Assembly: GCA_009911505.1 (NCBI GenBank)
Contig: QXXL01000036.1
Location: forward strand, 1 to 64,000
Direction of reading: 5' to 3'
Source: Lachnospiraceae bacterium
GTDB taxonomy: Bacteria; Bacillota; Clostridia; Lachnospirales; Lachnospiraceae
Length of the DNA: 64,000 nt
Shown: one piece after another, positions 8,017-15,204 of the stretch
Position numbering within the stretch: position 1 is the stretch's first letter
Layout: every line of letters starts with the position of its first letter
The notes under the pieces: generated by a model
The model's database searches: none
Told to the model about the DNA's origin: nothing
What the model saw: only the letters and a program-made list of their open reading frames with translations
Position numbers and translations under genes: made by a program

Positions 8017-8649
8017 TCACTCCTTTTCAATCGAATGGTACAACATATCAAAACCATACTCTAAAAATTGAATTTTAGATAAGTTTATTGTTTTTTCAAT
8101 GTATTCTTCTTTATTTGCCGCCAACTGGATAAGTCCTGACAACATACCCCAAAACTGAAAGATAGCAGGCATAATTTTTATGTCATCACGCAAATCGCCT
8201 TTTTTCATGCCGCTTACTAAAAAATCCTTTATTTTTTCATTTATTTCCTCTCCGACTTGATAGGTTTCTTTCTCTTCGGGCAAATAATCTTGGCTTTCAA
8301 AATCAATGTTAATTTTATCTAACACCATTCTAAAATAAAAAGGAAATTCTTCTTGGTATAGGACTAACCCCTGGCAAATCATATCATACCTTGCCTTTGT
8401 TTCCTCCTGCTGCTCCAATGCAGAAGTTATATAACTGTAAAGCCTTTTCATGCTGTCTAACACTAAAAAACCGATAATTTCCTCTTTGTTCTCAAAGTAC
8501 ACATATAATGTTGCTTTGCTATATCCCGCCGCTTTTGCTATATCATTCATGGAAGTTGCCGTAGTCCCTTTCTCCATAAACAATGCCGAAGCGGCAGCGG
8601 CAATATTTTCTCTATGTACGCTTTTTGGTTCTTTTTTTCTGCGTGCCAT
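8017..8649 (-). CDS. TetR-family transcriptional repressor
   Basis: A 210-residue regulator. The start is the ATG at 8649 behind AAGGAGATATACAG, with upstream in-frame codons rejected. The N-terminal helix-turn-helix is clear: FMEKGTTATSMNDIAKAAGYSKATLYVYFENKEEI at residues 23-57. The C-terminal ligand domain is unassigned. It overlaps the FMN reductase start and heads a small redox operon. A perfect palindrome over a consensus promoter immediately upstream strongly suggests autorepression. The signal it senses is unknown. Confidence 0.9.
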   Translation of the reverse strand: MARRKKEPKSVHRENIAAAASALFMEKGTTATSMNDIAKAAGYSKATLYVYFENKEEIIGFLVLDSMKRLYSYITSALEQQEETKARYDMICQGLVLYQEEFPFYFRMVLDKINIDFESQDYLPEEKETYQVGEEINEKIKDFLVSGMKKGDLRDDIKIMPAIFQFWGMLSGLIQLAANKEEYIEKTINLSKIQFLEYGFDMLYHSIEKE

Positions 8650-8666
8650 CTGTATATCTCCTTTCA

Positions 8667-8715
8667 ATAATTAAACCATCGGTTTAATTATATTCCGTTG
8701 TCATGATTATGTCAA
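8667..8715 (-). promoter_or_regulatory. consensus sigma-A promoter with overlapping TetR-type operator
   Basis: Reading the minus strand, TTGACA (8715-8710) and TATAAT (8692-8687) are both perfect consensus and exactly 17 bases apart. An inverted repeat ATAATTAAACC-ATC-GGTTTAATTAT (8667-8691, 11-bp perfect arms) overlaps the -10 box. It ends 17 bases before the tetR start. This is a typical layout for autorepression by the adjacent TetR protein. Confidence 0.85.
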
Positions 8716-8771
8716 TCAGCTTCGCCTTATATTCATAAATAGTTTTCAGTTATATTCACAAAACTCTCCCG

Positions 8772-8801
8772 AAAAAAACAGCAGAGATTTCTCTCTGCTG
8801 T
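8772..8801 (-). terminator. rho-independent terminator of the first tnpV
   Basis: On the minus strand ACAGCAGAGA-GAAA-TCTCTGCTGT forms a 10-bp stem and is followed by a run of T. It lies 8 bases past the tnpV stop. Confidence 0.85.
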
Positions 8802-8809
8802 CTTGCTGT

Positions 8810-9184
8810 TTAAGCATATATAATTTCCTCGTTCACAATCTCCCTCGCACAAGCCTTTATGTTATTAAGGCGTTGTACCCATTCTAAGGAATTTTCTTCC
8901 TTTAGGCGTTCTGTTATGCATTGTGTTTTTTTCATGTTCTCTATGAGCCTGTGGGAGCGTTCCTGTGTCTGCCAGTCGCTGTCAGCAAGGTAGGTATTCA
9001 GTTTACCACTTGTGAGAAGATTGGTATATGTAACTTTGAGGTACTGTTTCAGATAGTCCAGATGCCACCGCCCCCATAAGCCTATTGAACGGTCTTCTTC
9101 AGCGGGTACAGTCAAGTGTGGTATTAGATAATCTCCTTGCTGTTCATATTCGCCGCCTAATTTCTTAAAAATTGATTTTGCCAT
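8810..9184 (-). CDS. tnpV: TnpV-family transposon protein, copy 1
   Basis: A 124-residue protein starting at the ATG at 9184 after GGAGGAATTGC. It opens MAKSIFKKLGGEY and contains the family core VTYTNLLTSGKLNTYLAD and ACAREIVNEEIIYA. These identify TnpV, a small protein of clostridial transposons whose biochemical role is not known. A close homologue lies at 11101. The two share about 60 bases of leader upstream as well as a terminator downstream, so the unit looks like a mobile or duplicated cassette. No transposase of the same element is intact nearby. Confidence 0.85.
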   Translation of the reverse strand: MAKSIFKKLGGEYEQQGDYLIPHLTVPAEEDRSIGLWGRWHLDYLKQYLKVTYTNLLTSGKLNTYLADSDWQTQERSHRLIENMKKTQCITERLKEENSLEWVQRLNNIKACAREIVNEEIIYA

Positions 9185-9357
9185 TTTGCAATTCCTCCGT
9201 ATGATTTGAATTTGCCTACAATTCAATCATTCTGGCTGATTACAAAGTCTTTGAATTTAACATCCTTATGGAATGCCACCATTGCACTGTTTTTTTATTT
9301 GGTGGGTATTAACCTTAAAATTTCATCGAAAGAAATTTAACCAATAAACTATATTGC

Positions 9358-9936
9358 TCACAGAGAAAAAATCTTTGCCATCAAATAAACAACAATAAAA
9401 GCTATTGCTGCACTTGCAAATATATATAGTACAGTTTGATATGGACGTTTTCCGATTTCTTGTTGTTCCTCTGTCTCGTCTAATCTTTTTCCATCCATAA
9501 AGGCAACAATTTCTTTATAGGTTGAAAGATTGTTTTCTTTTTTGACTTTATCTGCTTTAAACGCAAAATATACTGCAACTGCATACACTACAATCCAAGG
9601 AATCATTCCATACCAACCCATGAAAGCTATAAATGGAACCAATGAAATGACCGTTAGAATCAAAAATACAGCATATATACTTGCATATTTATTGAGCTTT
9701 TTAATTTCTGTTTCCTTGATTTCTTTTTTCATAATTTCAACATCTCCTTTAATTAGTTGGTCAAGAGATACGTTGAATACAGAACTTAGCAGTAATACAC
9801 TACGAATATCTGGATAGTTTTTCCCCGTTTCCCAATTAGAAACGGTCTGTCTGCTCACATAGACCTTTTCTGCCAGTTCTTCTTGGGAAATCCCCATATT
9901 ACTGCGATATTTTTTTATTTGTGCGCCAACTTCCAA
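9358..9936 (-). CDS. XRE-family regulator with membrane C-terminus
   Basis: A 192-residue protein. A TTG start at 9936 is preferred because AAAGGAGG lies seven bases upstream; the ATG at 9957 has no such site. The N-terminal HTH_3 domain reads ISQEELAEKVYVSRQTVSNWETGKNYPD (residues 16-43). Three or four hydrophobic segments follow from residue 85, with KRPYQTVLYIFASAAIAF near the end. Such membrane-tethered XRE proteins are frequent in Firmicutes and usually sense membrane state, but the target is unknown. It stands alone between terminators. Confidence 0.8.
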   Translation of the reverse strand: MEVGAQIKKYRSNMGISQEELAEKVYVSRQTVSNWETGKNYPDIRSVLLLSSVFNVSLDQLIKGDVEIMKKEIKETEIKKLNKYASIYAVFLILTVISLVPFIAFMGWYGMIPWIVVYAVAVYFAFKADKVKKENNLSTYKEIVAFMDGKRLDETEEQQEIGKRPYQTVLYIFASAAIAFIVVYLMAKIFSL

Positions 9937-10042
9937 CTTTCTTCCTCCTTTCTTCATTTGTCGATTGAATAGTATCCCTGAACCACCAGAATCTTATCAT
10001 TTAACAAACCCAGCTTCTACCAAAAGAATTTGACTTTAGCCA

Positions 10043-10078
10043 AAATCCCTATGTCAAATCCTTTTGACATAGGGATTT
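10043..10078. terminator. perfect 16-bp hairpin between merR and xre genes
   Basis: AAATCCCTATGTCAAA and its exact complement flank a TCCT loop. The arms end in A and T runs, so it should work as a terminator in the minus orientation after the MerR gene and possibly in both directions. Confidence 0.8.
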
Positions 10079-10097
10079 ATCTACGTTTACAACGAAA

Positions 10098-10937
10098 CTA
10101 AACACCATAGTACTTTTTAATCGCATATGCAACAAATTCAGAACAACCGTTTCCAAATTGGCTGTCCGTTGCTTCTGCCAACTTCTGTTTTTGCAGATAT
10201 TCACCTGCTAAATCCAAAAGTATGCTTCTGGCATTGTCAAGTTTAAACATCTTCTTATAATTTTCCGCAAGCTGCTCGACTGCTTCTTTTTCTACATTAG
10301 CATCGCCAGTTTCTTTTGCTTCCATAAACTTTTTATAGATTTCAGTATTTTTGTCCTGCTCCTGCTTTAATTCCTTAACATCACCAGTTGACTGCATAAT
10401 AGCTTCCATTGCTTTTTCTTTACTGCCATACCATTTAAAAACATCTGCGATGGCTTGTTCATTTGAAAAGCCTGTTGTTAAATATTCCCGATATTTTTCT
10501 TCGCTCCCATATTTCTGTATCTGCTGTTTCAGTGATTCTTTTGACATACATCCCAACATATGGTCTAAAATTTCCTGAATCTCTTCGTTACTAAATGCCT
10601 TAAAACTCATAGTATTAACTCCTTTCATCATGTCTGATATTAACTCAATAATCCCATTTAGCCGGTTTCGCTTTTGCTCCAATAAATTCTTTTGAGTTAA
10701 TAAAGCCTGTTCTTTATCGTAATTAGGACTGTCCATTATTTTCTTTATGTTTTCCAATGGTATCTCTAATTCTTTAAAGAACATAATTTCCTGCAATCTT
10801 TCTAATGCTTTATTGTCGTATAAGCGATAGCCTGCATCTGACAATTCCGTTGGCTTTAATAAGCCAATCTCATCATAATATCTTAACGTTCTTATGCTTA
10901 TTCCGCTTATCTCTGACACGTCTTTGACTGTTTTCAT
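10098..10937 (-). CDS. MerR-family regulator with TipAS ligand domain
   Basis: A 279-residue protein starting at 10937 after GGAAGGAGG. Residues 1-70 are a MerR helix-turn-helix (VSEISGISIRTLRYYDEIGLLKP, then GYRLYDNKALERL), followed by a long dimer helix. Residues 115-279 match the TipAS antibiotic-recognition domain, with EYLTTGFSNEQAIADVFKWYGS and SQFGNGCSEFVAYAIKKYY. In the family, ligand binding switches the protein to activate its own gene or an exporter. No exporter is adjacent here. Its own promoter has the 19-base spacer that MerR proteins correct. Confidence 0.85.
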   Translation of the reverse strand: MKTVKDVSEISGISIRTLRYYDEIGLLKPTELSDAGYRLYDNKALERLQEIMFFKELEIPLENIKKIMDSPNYDKEQALLTQKNLLEQKRNRLNGIIELISDMMKGVNTMSFKAFSNEEIQEILDHMLGCMSKESLKQQIQKYGSEEKYREYLTTGFSNEQAIADVFKWYGSKEKAMEAIMQSTGDVKELKQEQDKNTEIYKKFMEAKETGDANVEKEAVEQLAENYKKMFKLDNARSILLDLAGEYLQKQKLAEATDSQFGNGCSEFVAYAIKKYYGV

Positions 10938-10957
10938 TATTTCCTCCTTCCAATTTT

Positions 10958-10988
10958 ATCCTATACCGTTACGCTACGAGAGAGTCAA
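10958..10988 (-). promoter_or_regulatory. MerR-type promoter with 19-bp spacer
   Basis: Minus strand TTGACT (10988-10983) and TAGGAT (10963-10958) are separated by 19 bases, two more than normal. The spacer has an imperfect palindrome centred on CGTAGCGTAACG. This over-long spacer is the hallmark of MerR-controlled promoters, so autoregulation by the adjacent gene is likely. Confidence 0.7.
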
Positions 10989-11064
10989 TACATAAATTTA
11001 TCTTTTATTAAAGCAAAAATCATTCTTTATTATACCAAAAATTTTAACCTCATATATATCTAAA

Positions 11065-11090
11065 AAGCAGCGAAGATTTCTTCCCGCCGC
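11065..11090 (-). terminator. weak terminator of the second tnpV
   Basis: On the minus strand a GC-rich stem starting GCGGCG and closing GCTGC, with G-U pairs, is followed by five T. It sits in the same place relative to the gene as the terminator of the first tnpV. Confidence 0.55.
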
Positions 11091-11100
11091 GTTTGATTAA

Positions 11101-11475
11101 CTATACATAAATAATTTCTTCGTTCACAATCTCCCTTGCACAAGCCCTTATATTATACATTCTTCTTGTCCATTTTGGAGTATTTTCTTTCTTTAGCTGT
11201 TCTGTTATGCCCTGTGCCTGTTTCATGCCCTCTATGAGCCTGTGGGAGCGTTCCTGTGCCTGCCTGTCAATGTCGGCAAGATAGGTGTTGAGTTTGCCAC
11301 TTGTGAGAAGATTAGTGTATGTAACCCTGCGGTATTGCTTCAGATAGTCCAAATGCCGCTGCCCCCATATGACTATTGGCTGTTTTTCCTCGGCGGGTAA
11401 TCTTAAATCTGGAATCAGATACCCATTTTCTTCGTGATATATGCCGCCTAACTGTTCAAATATTGATTTTGTCAT
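11101..11475 (-). CDS. tnpV: TnpV-family transposon protein, copy 2
   Basis: A 124-residue homologue of the protein at 8810, starting MTKSIFEQLGGIY and ending ACAREIVNEEIIYV, with the same TYTNLLTSGKLNTYLAD core. The leader from about 11476 to 11535 is nearly the same as that of copy 1. The IS110 remnant next door ends at the edge of this leader. The two copies differ at many positions, so they are old paralogues or independent arrivals and not a recent duplication. Confidence 0.85.
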   Translation of the reverse strand: MTKSIFEQLGGIYHEENGYLIPDLRLPAEEKQPIVIWGQRHLDYLKQYRRVTYTNLLTSGKLNTYLADIDRQAQERSHRLIEGMKQAQGITEQLKKENTPKWTRRMYNIRACAREIVNEEIIYV

Positions 11476-11539
11476 TTTATAATTCCTCCATGTGATTTGA
11501 ATTTGCCTACAATCCAATCATTCTGGCTGATTACAAAAT

Positions 11540-11912
11540 ATAAGGAAAATGACTTCCTTATGACGTTTCCTCCGTGTTGCAAAATCTGTTCTGTAATAGA
11601 ACGGGAAGATTTACCAAATACATCAGAAAAGACATCGTTAAGTTTTAGATTGGATACGGTAAGACAATTCTGAGCACGATTTTTTTCGCCAGTAATCATA
11701 CAGGTGAGTTTGAATCGATATCTTACGAGATCCCTCAATTCTCTGATGTCAGCAGGTGGAATAAAGGAAGGTTTAACCATACCACACATATATAAATCAC
11801 AAATCCATTTAGCATCCTTGCGGTCAGTTTTATTTCCTTTCATTGGTTTTGTGTATTTGGGGTGAGACAGGGTAACCCAAATTTCGTGCTGCTCAAGGAT
11901 ATTGAATACCAA
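11540..11912 (-). mobile_element. IS110-family transposase fragment
   Basis: The frame carries the central part of an IS110 DEDD transposase: the phrase PMKGNKTDRKDAKWICDLYM holds the TDRKDA motif, followed by IRELRDLVRYRF and ENRAQN-like residues. The N-terminal RuvC-like part and the C-terminal Tnp_20 domain are missing. It abuts the tnpV leader on one side and an unrelated fragment on the other. A longer single open frame (11472-12470) is an accident of fusion. Confidence 0.75.
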
Positions 11913-11917
11913 TAACG

Positions 11918-12075
11918 TCCTGAACAATGAGAAGTCGAAGGAGGAAAAACAGACAGGCAGAATTTCCATAAAGGAAAAGCTGGCGGAGAAAAAGGCGGTC
12001 ACCCGGCAAAGGGATAAGTCGGAGAAGGAAGCCCCGGAAAAGGGGACAGAGAAAAAATCAGAGAGGGAGATATAA
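11918..12075 (+). pseudogene. charged C-terminal tail of a conjugative-element protein (fragment)
   Basis: The plus-strand frame reads a lysine and glutamate-rich tail, RISIKEKLAEKKAVTRQRDK, ending in a TAA at 12075. It resembles the C-termini of accessory proteins (DUF4316 or YodL-like) of Tn1549-type elements. The match is weak and only the tail remains. It is wedged between IS110 and ISAs1 fragments that run in the other direction. Confidence 0.35.
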
Positions 12076-12077
12076 GC

Positions 12078-12554
12078 TATGAATAGCTGTGGGATTGCAG
12101 TAATTTCATTTGATTTTTCTTCTACTTTTTTCTGCCCAAGGCAGAAACCATCCATGTCACACCATGCAGAAACAATATGGTGTGCTTTCTGGTCTTTGGA
12201 TTTGCTGCTTCTCATGGTTTTTCCGTCAATACATATGATTTTTTTGAGTGCTTCCCCTTCATTGCTGTTTACAATCTCATTCCATTTCTGATAAACACCC
12301 TGCATATATCCGGGCGCAATACTCCCCATAACCCTCTGCATTGTGTCATGCGAAGGGATGCCGTTTTCAAGTTCAATGTACTGCCTGAGAAAATCTTCAT
12401 TTGACTTTGCGAAAATTTCAACTTCCTGCCAGTCATCGGCATTAGCCAGTTTTGCAAACAGCACAATCACTACAACGTCAAGCAGTTTATGCCTGACCTT
12501 TTTTTACTGTCTTTTATCCTCAATTAATTCAATTGTTTTTAATATTTCTGTCAT
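12078..12554 (-). mobile_element. ISAs1-family transposase fragment with an in-frame stop
   Basis: The minus-strand frame from ATG 12554 encodes the start of an ISAs1 transposase. It opens MTEILKTIELIEDKRQ, then a TAA, then KKVRHKLLDVVVIVLFA in the same frame, then GIPSHDTMQRVMG and ICIDGKTMRSSKSK. The stop replaces what is normally Q or G in the family and the C-terminal half of the enzyme is lost. It cannot transpose. Confidence 0.8.
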
Positions 12555-12631
12555 TGCCAAACACCACCTTTATTGTAATAATACCACAAATTTACGATAA
12601 ATTAGATGTTTGTTCACAATTTATTCACTCA

Positions 12632-12836
12632 TGCGTTTGTCCTGGAGAAAAACGCAAAGAAAATCAAAGAGGGTTAGGGATACTTCCCTATGGAAATTTC
12701 ATCATACGGACGGTAGGGAAGTATGGGGAATTTCGCCCATGTGTCCGGACATGGGCAGTGCTTGCTAAGTTTGTTTTTCGACACTCCCAGAGGGTGTGTC
12801 GGTGTTCCGATTGCTTAGGCAATCTGTTTGGAACAC
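12632..12836. other. cluster of five hairpins in a gene-free stretch
   Basis: This fills most of the roughly 370-base gap 12555-12924. Predicted stems are TGCGTTT/AAACGCA (12632-12656), ATACTTCCCTA/TAGGGAAGTAT (12680-12724), GCCCATGT/ACATGGGC (12735-12756), GACACTCCC/GGGTGTGTC (12780-12800), and GTGTTCC/GGAACAC (12802-12836) enclosing GATTGC/GCAATC. It may be a structured leader, a transfer-origin or recombination region of the dead element, or an RNA gene. Confidence 0.5.
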
Positions 12837-12924
12837 ATATAAAATGCTGTGATAGAAAGAAGTTGATATTATTCGGCTTTCCGTATATAATGGATTAAAT
12901 AGATTTGACGGAAGGACGAAAGAT

Positions 12925-13119
12925 ATGATGGAATATATGTCTGCGCCACAAGCAGCGGCGAAATGGGGCATTTCGGAAAGGCGTGTGCAGAAACTTTGTG
13001 AAGATAATCGTATACCGGGCGTGACAAAGCTTGGATATATGTGGTTGATACCAAAAACAGCAGAAAAACCTATGGATAAAAGAAAAAAACGGAAAGACGG
13101 TGCAAGCTATGAACAGTAG
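12925..13119 (+). CDS. small helix-turn-helix protein (excisionase-like)
   Basis: A 64-residue protein opening MEYMSAPQAAAKWGISERRVQKLCEDNRIPGVTK, a MerR/Xis-like helix-turn-helix with the wing GYMWLIPKTAEKP. A GGAAGGA site lies upstream of the ATG at 12925. Such proteins sit near recombinase or regulatory genes of clostridial elements. No intact recombinase is adjacent, so excisionase activity cannot be claimed. The gene overlaps the start of the response regulator by a few bases in another frame. Confidence 0.65.
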   Translation: MMEYMSAPQAAAKWGISERRVQKLCEDNRIPGVTKLGYMWLIPKTAEKPMDKRKKRKDGASYEQ

Positions 13120-13581
13120 AATTTTATTAGTAGATGACGAAAAAGACATTTCTGATTTGATAGAGGAAGCATTACGTCAAGACAGCTTTGCAGATATTCA
13201 AGAAGCAAACACAGGACTGGACGCAATTCAGATATGCAGAGAATATCAGCCGGACGTGATCATATTGGATATTATGTTGCCGGACATTGACGGGATTGAG
13301 GTGTGTAAAAAGATAAGGGAATTTTCTATCTGTTCTATTCTGTTCCTATCTTCAAGGAATGATGATATTGACAAGATACTTGGACTTTCCAGTGGGGGTG
13401 ATGATTACATCACAAAACCTTTTAGCCCACGGGAAATTGTTTACCGTGTAAAAGCACAGCTTCGCCGTCAGCAATATCAATCTGACAGAAGCGCAGATTT
13501 GAATAGCTTATTCCGTCTGCCCCAAAACAACTGATTACGATAAAAGGCTTGGGCTATAAATTAAAGAAAAGGACTGATTAA
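13109..13581 (+). pseudogene. OmpR-type response regulator lacking its DNA-binding domain
   Basis: The receiver domain is complete: ILLVDDEKDISDLIEEAL, the phosphoacceptor Asp in PDVIILDIMLPDIDGIEV, and the Lys in DYITKPFSPREIVYRVKAQLRR (residues 4-120). The winged-helix domain is almost all deleted. The frame terminates at 13534 (SLFRLPQNN), while the typical C-terminal end LITIKGLGYKLKKRTD follows in another frame up to 13581. An out-of-frame internal deletion therefore removed about 80 codons. It precedes the sensor kinase directly. The receiver could still be made as a single-domain protein, but it could not bind DNA. Confidence 0.85.
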
Positions 13582-14696
13582 ATGAAACAATCCGGCTACC
13601 GTACCACTTTTCATATTTATTTGATTTTTTTCCTGTCACTTTTAGGAACTCTTATTGCCGTATGTTACCTTTTGGGAATGCTCATTACTGCACCAAATCC
13701 AAACGGTAAAAATGTCCGGAGCGATTGGGCTAAAACTTTTGCACAGGACTTTTCAGAATACATTATTTTTATAAATGGCAGCCCCAAAATAAAGCAGACG
13801 GGGATTGAAATATTACAGGAAACCCATGTCGGGCTGCAAATTTTAGACGCTGCCGGAAATGAAGTATATGCCTATCAAAAGCCGGATAACGCACAGGGTT
13901 ATTATTCTAATACTGACCTTTTGTTGCTTTATCAGACGGGACACTTTGATAATGCAAGCCCGGAGGATTTGACAGCTTTTATTGGTATCATAACAGGAAA
14001 CGAAAAGGACTATGCCTATGTTCTGTATTTTCCTATGAATATCCAAAAAGTGACCATGTACTTAAATGGAGATCGATTTGCAGGAGGGAAAAAATTAATC
14101 ATTTTAATTGTCAGCATTTTATTAACAATAGTCCTTTTCTTAGGATTGGGTTATGGACTATTTATAACAAAAGCAATCAGTAGATTATCAGCTTCCATTC
14201 GGGATATTTCGGGACGATGTTATCTTCCAGTCAAAGAAAAGGGTGTATTTCGTGATTTAAAAAAAAGCTTGAATGAATTGGACGGAGAAGTAAAGGCGAG
14301 TGACCGTCTGCGTGAAAAAACGGAAACGATACGTCGGGAATGGATTTCTAACATTACCCATGACCTAAAAACACCTTTGTCCCCAATAAAAGGATATGCT
14401 GAGATTTTATGTGATGATACAGAGAAAACAACGGATCAATGCCGGCGATATGCAGAAATAATGCTAAAAAATGCATCATATATGGAAAACCTGATTGACG
14501 ACTTAAAATTAACATGGCAATTAGAAAATAATATGCTTCCGGAACAAATACAGGGAGCAAGACCGAGGGAACAGGCTTAGGGCTGGCGATTGCAAAAAAC
14601 ATTATAGAACTTCATGGAGGTACAATTTCTGTTACCAGCAGTCTCGGAATAGGAACTGCTTTTCTTATCAGTTTACCAGTGTGTCAGGAAAACTGA
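13582..14696 (+). pseudogene. sensor histidine kinase with deleted ATPase domain
   Basis: Two membrane segments (about residues 10-35 and 168-195) flank a 130-residue extracellular domain. HAMP-like sequence and the HisKA motif SNITHDLKTPLSPIKGY (His near residue 262) follow. The frame ends at 14580 soon after the dimer domain. The tail of the HATPase domain, [18 protein letters not shown], appears in a different frame just after, to a stop at 14696. The N and G1 boxes are missing. The protein cannot bind ATP normally, so the pathway is dead. The same kind of deletion affects the response regulator next to it. Confidence 0.85.
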
Positions 14697-14701
14697 TATA
14701 C

Positions 14702-14746
14702 TGCGATTAAGGTTAATTAAGATAGAATGAAAATGCGATTAAGGTT
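14702..14746 (+). repeat. two TGCGATTAAGGTT boxes, 32 bp apart
   Basis: Exact 13-base direct repeats at 14702-14714 and 14734-14746, between the sensor kinase and the FMN-binding/ABC genes. The spacing is about three helical turns. This is the expected position for binding sites of the adjacent response regulator. Confidence 0.5.
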
Positions 14747-14788
14747 GACCGTCTACTATGTTAAGGGTAGCGACAGTCAACCTTTTTT
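14741..14788 (+). terminator. terminator or attenuator upstream of the FMN-binding gene
   Basis: AAGGTTGAC (14741-14749) pairs with GTCAACCTT (14776-14784), followed by a run of T. The second TGCGATTAAGGTT box overlaps its left arm. Confidence 0.65.
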
Positions 14789-14810
14789 ATTGCAGGTAAG
14801 GAGGTGGAAC

Positions 14811-15182
14811 ATGAATATAAAAAAGGTATTCCCATTCGCGGCAGCTATATTGATTACGGCTTTTGTGTGCTTTGCCGTTTTTGCCTTGCTGTTGCGCCCG
14901 CAGAGTTTGGAGATTGGCATGGTGGACTTAAATACGGTTGCAGACGGTGAGTATATCGGCGTGTGTCAAAATAAAATTTTAATTGCCGTTGTCAGAATCT
15001 GCGTACAGAACCATGAAATAACAAATATCGAAGTAATAGAGCATAAGGATTCTTACATGGAGCAAGCTGAAAAAATTGCCGGAGAAGTATGTGCCGGACA
15101 AACGTTAGATGTTGACGCAGTATCCAGCGCGACATTTACCAGTGATACCGTTTTGAAAGCAATCGAAAATGCGTTGAAATAG
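14811..15182 (+). CDS. membrane-anchored FMN-binding domain protein
   Basis: A 123-residue protein starting at ATG 14811, nine bases after AAGGAGGTG. One membrane anchor (residues 7-27) precedes a small FMN-binding domain with DADVSSATFTS-like residues (DAVSSATFTSDTVLKAIENAL). In the relative at 7035 the motif is DAVSGATNSS. Here a Ser replaces the Gly of the SGAT motif, so covalent flavin attachment is less sure. It is followed by an ABC permease and ATPase, and is probably part of that operon. Confidence 0.75.
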   Translation: MNIKKVFPFAAAILITAFVCFAVFALLLRPQSLEIGMVDLNTVADGEYIGVCQNKILIAVVRICVQNHEITNIEVIEHKDSYMEQAEKIAGEVCAGQTLDVDAVSSATFTSDTVLKAIENALK

Positions 15183-15204
15183 CGCATAGAAAGCAGGTGT
15201 AAAT

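Noticed and set aside
11472-12470. A single 332-residue transposase on the minus strand
   Set aside because: The three parts belong to IS110, antisense of a plus-strand protein tail, and ISAs1. No transposase has this order, so it was split.
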